Assembly (NCBI RefSeq): GCF_014705655.1
Contig: NZ_JACXIY010000027.1
Coordinates: forward strand, 1 to 64,000
DNA: 64,000 bases
Source: Paenibacillus arenilitoris
Lineage (GTDB): Bacteria > Bacillota > Bacilli > Paenibacillales > Paenibacillaceae
Direction: 5' to 3'
Within the stretch, counting starts at the first letter, position 1. The number at the start of each line of letters is the position of its first letter. This document shows positions 16,040-23,658 of the stretch, piece by piece. The translations under genes were made by a program, and so were the position numbers. A model generated the notes under the pieces. It saw only the letters and a list, made by a program, of their open reading frames with translations. It ran no database searches and was not told the DNA's origin.

Positions 16040-17713
16040 TTACGCCTCTCCCCCGTTTCCTTGCTTCTGTCGGTACTCCTGAGGCGTCAGCGAATAATAT
16101 TTTTTGAATACTTTGTTGAAATAATTCGGGTTTTGATACCCGAGCTTCAGCGCGATTTCGTAGCTTTTCAAGGATGGGTCGGCCAGCATCGAAGCGGCCA
16201 GCTCCATCTTGAGGCGCAGCACGTAATCGCTCAGGTTCTCTCCGGTTTCTAGCTTGAAGACGCGGGACACGTGAACCGGATGCATGTACAGGTCGTCCGC
16301 GATCGCCTGCAGGGAAACGTCGTCCACGAGATGCTTTTGCACGAACTGCTTTATTTGGTTCACGGTAATATCCCGGTCGTTCCTCGTTTCGTTCTCCATG
16401 CTCTGCCTGAGCAATTGCAAGGCTTCAAACATCCAGCCGTATAGGGACGACGCCGAGCGTCCCGGCATCAATCCGGAGACGTCGGCAAGAGCGGAGCCGA
16501 TCACGTCCGCCAGCTCCCTGCCGTTTTTGTGCGCGAACGAGCTGAAGGACGCATAGACGGAGAAAAAAACTTCAAGCACGTGCTCCGGAGAATTCGCCCA
16601 ATTCTGGTTCAGCTCCTCCCAAACGGCCGTCAGCTTCTCCCGGGCCAAGTCGAAATTGCCCGACTCGAGCAAATGAACGAGCATCGGCGGCTCGTGAAGC
16701 CTTTGCAGCGAACGGACCGGCGGCTGCGCCGGGTTGCCCGACACCTCCACGAACAGCTCGCTCTCGTTCCCGACCTGCCTGCGCAGCGCCATCAGCACGT
16801 CCTCGTATAGCCGTTTTACGTCATGAGGGAAAGCTCCCCACTTGTTCATCAGCACGGAAGCCGACCCTTTCAAATAATGGCTCACGCTCAGCTGAAGCTG
16901 GGCCGCCTTCTGCTGCAGCTCGCCTTCGGCCGTCCGCGCGAAATGTTCCGGCGAGCCGAACGTCTCGCGCTTCTCCTCGGGCACCGTAACGACGAAGACC
17001 AAATACCCGTGGACGCTCTTGCAATTCCAGAGACGGAACGAATCCTTGAACAGCTCCTCCGCCATGTTCGCGACCGCGTACTCCATCAGGGACAGGCTGT
17101 AGAAGTCGAGCTTCGGCAGATGGCCTTCGAGTCGCACCAGCATCAAGGCGAAGCTCTCGTCGTGGGCGATGTTTAATTTCAGCGATTCCAGCTTATCCGT
17201 CAGCCGGTCCGGCGCGTACTTCAGCCCCTGCAGCAGCTCGTTCAGGAGCTCGCCGCGCAGCTTCGGCAAGCTTTCCTGAAACGCGCGGGCCATCCGCTGC
17301 CGGAACCGCGTCTCGTCGCGCTCCTCGCTCAATGCTTTGATCGCGCCTCCGACCTTCGCCATGATCTCTTCGTCGCCGACCGGCTTCAGCAAATAATCGT
17401 ACGTTTCATGGGCGATCGCCTGCTGCGCGTATGCGAATTCGGCATGCCCGGACAGCAGGATGCATTTGATTTTTTTCCAGCTCCGCCTCACGCGGGCAAG
17501 CAGCTCCAATCCGGTCATCCCCGGCATCCTAATATCCGAAATAAGAATATCGACCGGATTCGTCTTCAATATTTCCAGCGCCTCGACGCCCGAGTAAGCT
17601 TTAAATACTTTCGCGATCCCGAGCTCGTGCCAGGGCAGCGTATCGGCAAGACCGTCGACGACATTCGCTTCGTCGTCGACGAGCAGCAATTGATAATCGG
17701 CGTGTCCGCTCAT
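16040..17713 (-). CDS. response regulator, YesN/AraC type
   Basis: 557 residues. The receiver domain (about 8-125) has the acidic pair in LLLVDDEANVV, phospho-acceptor D60 in DILISDIRMPGMTG, and a Lys in YLLKPV near 113. A long linker follows, then a C-terminal AraC helix-turn-helix pair at about 455-550 (VSLQAIADDLYMHPVHVSRVF, IALKLGYQNPNYFNKVF). The ATG lies 3 bp after the kinase stop with AAGGAGGA inside the kinase end, so the two are coupled. It probably activates the adjacent sugar operon; this is inferred from position and family habit. Confidence 0.93.
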   Translation of the reverse strand: MSGHADYQLLLVDDEANVVDGLADTLPWHELGIAKVFKAYSGVEALEILKTNPVDILISDIRMPGMTGLELLARVRRSWKKIKCILLSGHAEFAYAQQAIAHETYDYLLKPVGDEEIMAKVGGAIKALSEERDETRFRQRMARAFQESLPKLRGELLNELLQGLKYAPDRLTDKLESLKLNIAHDESFALMLVRLEGHLPKLDFYSLSLMEYAVANMAEELFKDSFRLWNCKSVHGYLVFVVTVPEEKRETFGSPEHFARTAEGELQQKAAQLQLSVSHYLKGSASVLMNKWGAFPHDVKRLYEDVLMALRRQVGNESELFVEVSGNPAQPPVRSLQRLHEPPMLVHLLESGNFDLAREKLTAVWEELNQNWANSPEHVLEVFFSVYASFSSFAHKNGRELADVIGSALADVSGLMPGRSASSLYGWMFEALQLLRQSMENETRNDRDITVNQIKQFVQKHLVDDVSLQAIADDLYMHPVHVSRVFKLETGENLSDYVLRLKMELAASMLADPSLKSYEIALKLGYQNPNYFNKVFKKYYSLTPQEYRQKQGNGGEA

Positions 17714-17716
17714 CGC

Positions 17717-19414
17717 CTATTCCTCCTTCCGTTCCCACACCATTTCGACGCGTAAACCGTTTAACGGGGATTCCGAGAAATACAGCCCGGATTTCCCGCC
17801 GTACAAATGGATCAGCCGCTGATGGATATTCCACAAGCCGCAGCCCGACTGCTCGTCCATCGGAATCGCCACCCTCTTCTGCAGCTCATACCGCTCCTGC
17901 ATCGAAAGCCCCGGGCCGTTGTCGTCGACGATGATGCGGTGGACGCCTCCTTCAGACTCCCCTTTAATCCGGATGACGCCGAATCGAAGCGAATTCTCGA
18001 CGCCGTGGATGACGGCGTTTTCGGCCAGCGGCTGCAGGAGCAGCCGCGGAATTTCCAGCGCCAGCATGTCGTCTTGCACGTCGATTTCGAAGCGGAAGCG
18101 CTGGATTCTAAGCGATTGGATGTTCAAATAGTTTTCGATGAGCGCAAGCTCCTCCTTGAGCGTCGTCATCGCGTTCTCCAGGCGGGTCGTGTACCGGTAA
18201 TACTCGCCGAGATTGAGCGACATGGCGACTACCGCTTCCTTGTCGCCCAAATTCGCCATATTTTTAATATAAAACAAGCAATTATAGAGAAAGTGGGGAT
18301 TGATCTGCGATTGCAGCTGCTTAAGCGTCGCCTCCTTGGCGCGGAGCGATTCCTTGTACACCTTGTCGATCAGCCCCTCGATCTGCTCGGCCATCTCGTT
18401 AAAGCTGCTGAACAAAAATTCGAACTCGTTATGGGGCCTCTGCTTCAGCCTCGCCGAGAACTGGCCGTCCTTGATTCGCTGGACGCCCCGCAGCAGCAGT
18501 TGGATCGGGCGCTGCACGTTCCGGTACAGCAGCAGCGTCGCCAGCACGCCAAGCGCCATCAAGAGGCCGATCGACATATAGAACAGATTCCGGCTCGTAT
18601 GAATAGGCGCGAATGCGCTTTCAAGCGGGACGACGTCCACCAAATACCATCCGATGCTCTCGGAGCGGATATAATTGACGATATACTGCTGCCGCGCGAT
18701 GGTCATGTTCAGACTGCCGCTAGCGGGCAGCCGCATGCCGTCCAGCCGGGAAGCCGCTTCGTTGACCAGCTGAAAGTTTGCGTTGTAATTGAGGATCGGC
18801 GCTTGTCCGGCATTGTACAGGAAAGGCTCCCTCGCTTCTCCCTGCTGCAGGGAGCTCAGCATATTTTTCAAATTCACGTCGTTGAACCGGACCTCGACGA
18901 GCAGTCCCGGCAGGCTGGATCGCTGAACGGCCGAGAAGAGCGTGTCCTTGATGCCGAACGTCATCGTGCTTTCGTGCGTCCATTCGCCCAGCTCGCGTCC
19001 GTTTATTTTCTCCTCGTCGAACGAGGCCGAATAATCCGTCGAGACGACTTCCTTCGAATCGAGCAAGTACAGGATGATTTGATTGCTCCATGCGCTCGTC
19101 GTCGTCTGCATGTTCAGCATATCGACGATCCGCACATGCCGCTGAAGCTGCTTAAGGGAATCGCTGCCGCCGCGGCCGTTCATGTATTCCATGATACTGT
19201 AATCCCGGCTGGCCGAGATCGAATGCTTCATCAGCTGATCGATCATCATATCCATCTGGTTCACCGAGAAGGCTAGACGATTCCGGTTCTGGTCTTCGAT
19301 CGTCGCTTTCACGACGTTAATGCTTACTTGATTGGAATACCCGTACAGCGCGATAATCGGAACGAGCAAAGCGATGATCAGAGCGATTACTTTCCGGTAG
19401 GTCGTCATTTTCAT
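17717..19414 (-). CDS. sensor histidine kinase, YesM type
   Basis: 565 residues. An N-terminal membrane helix (about 6-28), an extracellular sensor of about 250 residues, and a second helix (about 285-307, FYMSIGLLMALGVLATLLLY) are followed by HAMP. The His_kinase domain has the phospho-His in QINPHFLYNCLFYIKN near 375. The ATPase domain has LLLQPLAENAVIHGV and DNGPGL near 500. The ATG at 19412-19414 is 8 nt after GGGAG. It likely senses an extracellular sugar or its binding protein and phosphorylates the downstream YesN-type regulator. Confidence 0.92.
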   Translation of the reverse strand: MKMTTYRKVIALIIALLVPIIALYGYSNQVSINVVKATIEDQNRNRLAFSVNQMDMMIDQLMKHSISASRDYSIMEYMNGRGGSDSLKQLQRHVRIVDMLNMQTTTSAWSNQIILYLLDSKEVVSTDYSASFDEEKINGRELGEWTHESTMTFGIKDTLFSAVQRSSLPGLLVEVRFNDVNLKNMLSSLQQGEAREPFLYNAGQAPILNYNANFQLVNEAASRLDGMRLPASGSLNMTIARQQYIVNYIRSESIGWYLVDVVPLESAFAPIHTSRNLFYMSIGLLMALGVLATLLLYRNVQRPIQLLLRGVQRIKDGQFSARLKQRPHNEFEFLFSSFNEMAEQIEGLIDKVYKESLRAKEATLKQLQSQINPHFLYNCLFYIKNMANLGDKEAVVAMSLNLGEYYRYTTRLENAMTTLKEELALIENYLNIQSLRIQRFRFEIDVQDDMLALEIPRLLLQPLAENAVIHGVENSLRFGVIRIKGESEGGVHRIIVDDNGPGLSMQERYELQKRVAIPMDEQSGCGLWNIHQRLIHLYGGKSGLYFSESPLNGLRVEMVWERKEE

Positions 19415-19445
19415 TCCGCACTCTCCCACGATGAAATTAACTCTA

Positions 19446-19474
19446 AAGATATCGCTTTATTACGCCCGATTCAA
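19446..19474 (-). promoter_or_regulatory. sigma-A-type promoter of yesM-yesN
   Basis: TTGAAT (complement of 19469-19474) and TATCTT (complement of 19446-19451) with a 17-bp spacer, 32 bp upstream of the start. Confidence 0.55.
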
Positions 19475-19508
19475 CCCTAAGCCGCATCGACGCTATTTAG
19501 GCAAACGA

Positions 19509-19541
19509 GAAAAAAGCCGCTGGACGGGTTGCCGGCGGCTT
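19509..19541 (-). terminator. terminator of the YceI gene
   Basis: AAGCCGCTGG and CCGGCGGCTT pair (one G-T) around a 6-nt loop. On the minus strand a run of T follows (complement of 19510-19515). It lies about 20 bp past the YceI stop. Confidence 0.8.
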
Positions 19542-19562
19542 CGTTTTGCTCGGATCCTGGTG

Positions 19563-20249
19563 CTATGCTTGTTCTTTATCCAAATTCAGCTGGAGCTGCA
19601 CCGTGACGTCATTTTCGGTGTCCAGCATGACCGTATGCGGATTTTTCATGCCGAAATCGTCGAAGGCGACGACCGTGCTGCCTTCCATTTTGATCGTGCC
19701 CCCACTATAGAGCGCTTCGGCGTCGAACTTAACATCCTTCGAAATGCCCTTGACGGTTAGCGTCCCGTTCATCGTAAAGGCCGCAGCCGCGCCTTCCGTC
19801 CACTCCGCAGGGAAGTTCTCGAACGACGTAACCGTGAACGTCGCCTCGGGATTGGCTGCGGCGTCCAAATATTCCGCCCCTTTAATATGGCCGTCCCGCT
19901 GGCCGTTGCCCGACTGTACCGCATTCATGTCGACGACGCCCTGTCCGCTCATCTTCGTCTGGTCGCCGGTATCGACCGTCCAGCTTCCGCTGACTTCGGC
20001 TCCTTCGAAGTTGACGGTTTCCTTCGACGTCGTTACGGAGAAATACACCTTCGAATCCGGCTGTATCGTCCATTCGCCGTTCAGCTCGGACGACTCGACG
20101 GCAGCCCCTCCGGCTTGCGCCTGTGCGTCCGCGGGAATGACCTCCTCGATCGTGACGTGATTGCCGGCGAAATAATCGTAAGCGAAATATCCTCCTCCAG
20201 CCAGTACGATCAGTGCTCCTAAAGAAATTGCCGTTTTTTTCATCTTCAT
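19563..20249 (-). CDS. YceI-family protein, membrane-anchored or exported
   Basis: 228 residues. Residues 5-25 are one hydrophobic segment (ISLGALIVLAGGGYFAYDYF). The YceI beta-barrel domain covers about 58-228: GEWTIQPDSKVYFSVTT, then GSWTVDTGDQTKMSG, then GTLTVKGISKDVKFD. Family members bind isoprenoid-like lipids, but the role in Firmicutes is unclear. It lies downstream of the M56/BlaI pair and has its own promoter overlapped by the same operator found before blaI, so it looks like the regulated target of that pair. Confidence 0.9.
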   Translation of the reverse strand: MKMKKTAISLGALIVLAGGGYFAYDYFAGNHVTIEEVIPADAQAQAGGAAVESSELNGEWTIQPDSKVYFSVTTSKETVNFEGAEVSGSWTVDTGDQTKMSGQGVVDMNAVQSGNGQRDGHIKGAEYLDAAANPEATFTVTSFENFPAEWTEGAAAAFTMNGTLTVKGISKDVKFDAEALYSGGTIKMEGSTVVAFDDFGMKNPHTVMLDTENDVTVQLQLNLDKEQA

Positions 20250-20343
20250 GAAATTGTCCTCCTAATGAAATGGTAAAGGTGTCGTCCATGCGTTTCTTGC
20301 GGTGCCGGTCGTCAGGTATGTTCGTATCAGCCTCCTTCGCAGC

Positions 20344-20374
20344 GTACACTACGACACGTAGTGTACATGTTCAA
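20344..20374 (-). promoter_or_regulatory. BlaI-type operator within the yceI promoter
   Basis: A perfect 23-bp dyad at 20344-20366: 10-bp arms GTACACTACG around ACA. It overlaps a promoter reading toward yceI: TTGAAC (complement of 20369-20374), 17-bp spacer, TAGTGT (complement of 20346-20351). The core CACTAC-N5-GTAGTG recurs before blaI (21655-21671). Repressor occupancy would block the promoter. The repressor identity is inference from adjacency and the shared site. Confidence 0.75.
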
Positions 20375-20380
20375 AAAAAA

Positions 20381-21226
20381 TTACAGGAGCTCGCCGATCA
20401 AAAGAACGGACAATGCGGCGACCACCTGCAAGGAAAGCATCGTTCGCTTGACGGGGAGCCGGAACGCGTACTCGGCTTGCGGATCGATCAGATGTTTGAT
20501 TCTGTAATTGATCGAAGATTCCGCAAAAGACGCGTAGGCGAACGGATAACGCTTGGTCCGGTTGTTGCGCAGCAGCTTCAGCAAGGCGCTCCCGAGATGT
20601 TCCGCGGAGCCCGTCGCATCGATCGCGTAAGCATCGGCGAGCACTTCCCTTGCGGCCGTATATTGCTTGCGGCTCCACTTGAGTATCGGAACGTACCATA
20701 TGACGGCCGAGCATACGACCATCAGGAACGTTTTGAGCGGATCCCTATGGATTAGATGGAACTGCTCGTGCCGGATCAGCGCCTCCAGCTCGCCTTCGTC
20801 CAGCAGCTGAATGAGGCCGGTGGACAACACGATTCTCGGCCGGACGAAGCCCATCGTCAGCGCGATCGGATCCGGATGGGAAACGACGAGAATCTCGTCC
20901 TTGCCGCCGCTGTAGGCCTCGTTCAGATCGGCGGCAAGCGCCTCGTTCCGAAGCGCGGACAGCTTCCGATACGCACGGCGGGATAAATACAGCTGGTTGC
21001 CTAGAAGCGCAACGGCCAGAAGCGGCGTAGTCGCGACCAGAAGATCGACCGCGAAAGCGAGCCAAGGCATGCCGATTTTTTGCAGCAGGCTGGTGCAATG
21101 GTCGAACACGTTCCGTAGGGCGACGCCTGACAGCTTCTCGGTTACATACATCCCCATTTGGATCATAATAAACAGAGAAATCGCCGTGCTCGACATAATT
21201 AAAGCTTTCGATCGTCGTTTCCACAT
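20381..21226 (-). CDS. M56-family membrane metallopeptidase, BlaR1/MecR1-like without sensor domain
   Basis: 281 residues. Hydrophobic segments lie near 10-28, 52-78 and 165-182, with a last one at 262-280. The zinc motif HEQFH is at 153-157 (HEQFHLIHRDP), with a third ligand candidate at E194 (AAREVLADAYA). Classical BlaR1 is about 600 residues with an extracellular penicillin-binding domain; this one stops after the peptidase core, so it either senses through its membrane part or has another partner. Its start lies 3 bp after the blaI stop, so the two are co-translated. Confidence 0.88.
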   Translation of the reverse strand: MWKRRSKALIMSSTAISLFIMIQMGMYVTEKLSGVALRNVFDHCTSLLQKIGMPWLAFAVDLLVATTPLLAVALLGNQLYLSRRAYRKLSALRNEALAADLNEAYSGGKDEILVVSHPDPIALTMGFVRPRIVLSTGLIQLLDEGELEALIRHEQFHLIHRDPLKTFLMVVCSAVIWYVPILKWSRKQYTAAREVLADAYAIDATGSAEHLGSALLKLLRNNRTKRYPFAYASFAESSINYRIKHLIDPQAEYAFRLPVKRTMLSLQVVAALSVLLIGELL

Positions 21227-21229
21227 CTT

Positions 21230-21640
21230 TCATCGTCCCTTTTTGAGCGCTTTTATTTTTTGCTCCAGCTTATCGAGCAGCTCCGGATCGGCCTCGTCCA
21301 AGCCGTCGAGCATGTGGGAGACGACGAGCGGTCCGAAGTCCTCGACGAGGTTGTGGGAAATCTCTTTCGACTGGCTCTCCAGGAACCGCTCCTTCGATTC
21401 CACCGGCCGGAATATCGACGTCCGGCCCGCGGCGGACTTGGTCAGCATACCTTTGTCGACCAACCGGTTCATCACGGTCATGACGGTATTGAAGTTCAAA
21501 TCCTTGTCTTGTCCAAGCCTTGCCTGCACGTCTTTGATGGACAGATCGGGGACGGTCCAAAGGATGTCCATAATTCGCGCTTCCAGCGGCCCGAAAAACA
21601 GTTCCAAGCCCCTGCCGTTAAAATTAAGCTTCTTTTTCAT
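21230..21640 (-). CDS. BlaI/MecI-family repressor
   Basis: 136 residues. The winged helix is at about 12-85: GPLEARIMDILWTVPDLSIKD, then NFNTVMTVMNRLVDKGMLTK. After it, AGRTSIFRPVESKERF is the region where BlaI/MecI proteins are cut by their M56 partner. A helical dimer end follows. GAAAGGTGAG precedes the ATG. It sits first in the blaI-M56 operon behind its own likely operator, implying autorepression. Confidence 0.93.
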   Translation of the reverse strand: MKKKLNFNGRGLELFFGPLEARIMDILWTVPDLSIKDVQARLGQDKDLNFNTVMTVMNRLVDKGMLTKSAAGRTSIFRPVESKERFLESQSKEISHNLVEDFGPLVVSHMLDGLDEADPELLDKLEQKIKALKKGR

Positions 21641-21654
21641 TCCGTCTCACCTTT

Positions 21655-21671
21655 CACTACTAGTTGTAGTG
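21655..21671 (-). promoter_or_regulatory. BlaI-type operator upstream of blaI
   Basis: CACTAC-TAGTT-GTAGTG, 17 bp, with the same half-sites and 5-bp gap as the yceI operator at 20344-20366. It lies 15 bp before the repressor start codon. Confidence 0.7.
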
Positions 21672-21773
21672 TAACGAGGCGGGAAGTCTTACGGCCTCTG
21701 CTTTCCCTAGTATAAGGACCTTCCCTGAACGTTATCTTAAGCTAACCTTAAAATAACATTAAGGAAATGGCAA

Positions 21774-21812
21774 CAAAAAATCGGGCCGATCCGGAATAAA
21801 AGGATCGGCCCG
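21774..21812 (-). terminator. terminator of glpD
   Basis: CGGGCCGATCC pairs perfectly with GGATCGGCCCG. On the minus strand seven T follow (complement of 21774-21780). It lies 12 bp past the glpD stop. Confidence 0.9.
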
Positions 21813-21824
21813 GTGGGCGGCGGG

Positions 21825-23501
21825 CTATACGAGGGTCATCGCTTCGGCGGCCAGCGTCGCGGAAGCCAGCTCTTCGTCCAGCTCGCTTGCGTAACGGCTT
21901 GCCTCCTCGGCGCAGTAGCCGAGGCGCTCCGCCATAATGCGGACGATATCGTCCTTCCAGAGGCGGACGGCGTCGATATCGAACAGAAGCGCGCCGGTGC
22001 GCCGGATCAGAAAATCGACGGGCTTCGCAGCCATCTCCTCCTCGATGCCGTACAGAAGCGCGGCATGCCATTCCGGCGGCAGCCCTTGCCCGCCAGTGGC
22101 ATTCAGAATCGCTTCGAGCCGTCCGAAGACCGCGCCGACGTTCGTGCCGTAACGCCGTGCCAGCTTGCCCGCCGCTTCGCCGGACAGCCCGAGCCGCATG
22201 CCTTCCGCCCGCATCCGTTCCACGAATGCCGGGAACCCGGCGGAACCTTCCGTATCGCCGCCGGAGATCGGCAAGTTCTTCGTTACGGATGGACCGAACG
22301 CCCGCCCGAACTCCTCTTCCAATTCCTTGGCCAGCCGATCCGTCACGGACTCCGCCATCTTCCGGTAGCCCGTCAGCTTCCCACCTGCGATCGTCAGCAT
22401 GCCCGACGGCGAACGGAATATTTCGTCGCGCCGCGAAACCTCGGACGGATCTTTGCCTTCCTCGTAGATAAGCGGCCGCAGACCGGCCCAGCTCGACTCC
22501 ACGTCAGCCGAGGCAAGCTTCAGCTCCGGGAACATATAAGCGATGGCGTCCAGCACGTAGTCGCGGTCCGCTTCGGTCATGCGCGGGCTTGCGATGTCGC
22601 CGGTGTAATCCGTGTCCGTCGTTCCGACATAGGTCTTGCCTTCGCGCGGGATGGCGAAGATCATGCGCCCGTCCTCCGTATCGAAATAGACCGCCTGCCG
22701 AAGCGGGAATCTCGACCCGTCGAATACGAGATGCACCCCTTTCGTCAGCCGCAGCGTTTTGCCCTGCTTCGAACGGTCCATTTCGCGAAGCCCGTCGACC
22801 CAAGGTCCGGTAGCGTTGACGACCTTGCGAGCCTTGATCGCGTACGATCCGCCGCCGATCCGATCCGTTACGTTCGCCCCGGCCATTCGGTCCCCGTCAT
22901 AGATTAAAGACTCGGCCTTCGCGTAGTTGACCGCATCCGCGCCCAGCTCGGCCGCCTTCTTGATCACCTCGATCGTGAGGCGCGCGTCGTCCGTCCGGTA
23001 TTCCACGTAGGTGCCGCCTCCCTTAAGACCGTCCCGTTTCAGCAGCGGCTCCTTCGCGATCGCCTCTTCCCGGGTCAGCATTTGCCGCCGCTCGCCTCGC
23101 TTCACGCCCGCCAAATAATCGTAGACGCGAAGTCCGAGCGAGGTCGAGAATGCGCCGAACGTGCCGCCTTCGTAGAATGGCAGCAGCATCCATTCCGGCT
23201 CCGTCACATGCGGACCGTTCTCGTAGACGACGGCCCTCTCCTTGCCGACCTCGGCAACCATCTTCACCTCCAGTTGCTTCAAATAGCGGAGACCGCCATG
23301 GACGAGCTTCGTCGACCGGCTTGACGTCCCCGCCGCGAAGTCCTGCATCTCGATCAGTGCCGTTTTCATCCCCCGTGTAACCGCGTCCAGCGCGATGCCG
23401 GCGCCCGTAATGCCGCCTCCGATGACGAGCACGTCGTACTCGCGGCCGGCCATTTCGTTTAATTGTGCGATTCGCTCCATGCTTGAGAAACCTTTCTTCA
23501 T
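21825..23501 (-). CDS. glpD: glycerol-3-phosphate dehydrogenase (FAD, quinone-linked)
   Basis: 558 residues, the usual Bacillus length. The FAD fold opens with YDVLVIGGGITGAGIALDAV near 23-42. TSSRSTKLVHGGLRYL near 59-74 is the GlpD signature. VGTTDTDY lies near 293, and IAGGKLTGYRKMAE near 370 is the second signature. It oxidises sn-glycerol-3-phosphate to DHAP at the membrane. AAAGGAAG precedes the ATG. Its mRNA leader carries a terminator (23528-23591), as expected for GlpP antitermination. Confidence 0.97.
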   Translation of the reverse strand: MKKGFSSMERIAQLNEMAGREYDVLVIGGGITGAGIALDAVTRGMKTALIEMQDFAAGTSSRSTKLVHGGLRYLKQLEVKMVAEVGKERAVVYENGPHVTEPEWMLLPFYEGGTFGAFSTSLGLRVYDYLAGVKRGERRQMLTREEAIAKEPLLKRDGLKGGGTYVEYRTDDARLTIEVIKKAAELGADAVNYAKAESLIYDGDRMAGANVTDRIGGGSYAIKARKVVNATGPWVDGLREMDRSKQGKTLRLTKGVHLVFDGSRFPLRQAVYFDTEDGRMIFAIPREGKTYVGTTDTDYTGDIASPRMTEADRDYVLDAIAYMFPELKLASADVESSWAGLRPLIYEEGKDPSEVSRRDEIFRSPSGMLTIAGGKLTGYRKMAESVTDRLAKELEEEFGRAFGPSVTKNLPISGGDTEGSAGFPAFVERMRAEGMRLGLSGEAAGKLARRYGTNVGAVFGRLEAILNATGGQGLPPEWHAALLYGIEEEMAAKPVDFLIRRTGALLFDIDAVRLWKDDIVRIMAERLGYCAEEASRYASELDEELASATLAAEAMTLV

Positions 23502-23527
23502 GCCATTTTCTTCCTTTCATGTGGCAG

Positions 23528-23591
23528 AAAAACAAAAAATCCGCAAACAAGTCCCGCTGCTCAAAAAGGGCAGCGAGTTCGCTCGCGGATT
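23528..23591 (-). promoter_or_regulatory. glpD leader terminator (GlpP antitermination target)
   Basis: Read on the minus strand, AATCCGC (complement of 23585-23591) pairs with GCGGATT (complement of 23538-23544), with an inner CGCTGC/GCAGCG stem. T-rich sequence follows directly, 27 bp before the glpD start. A -10-like TATACT lies upstream (complement of 23626-23631). In Bacillus, glpD is controlled by GlpP at such a leader; here glpP is two genes upstream. Confidence 0.8.
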
Positions 23592-23658
23592 CTCCGATTC
23601 TCCATCCATTTATCAACTTGTCATTAGTATATCACAATTCGAGGCTAAACGTGCATGG

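Noticed and set aside
17807..19276. 489-codon plus-strand ORF across the YesM gene
   Set aside because: Antisense shadow of a complete histidine kinase gene.
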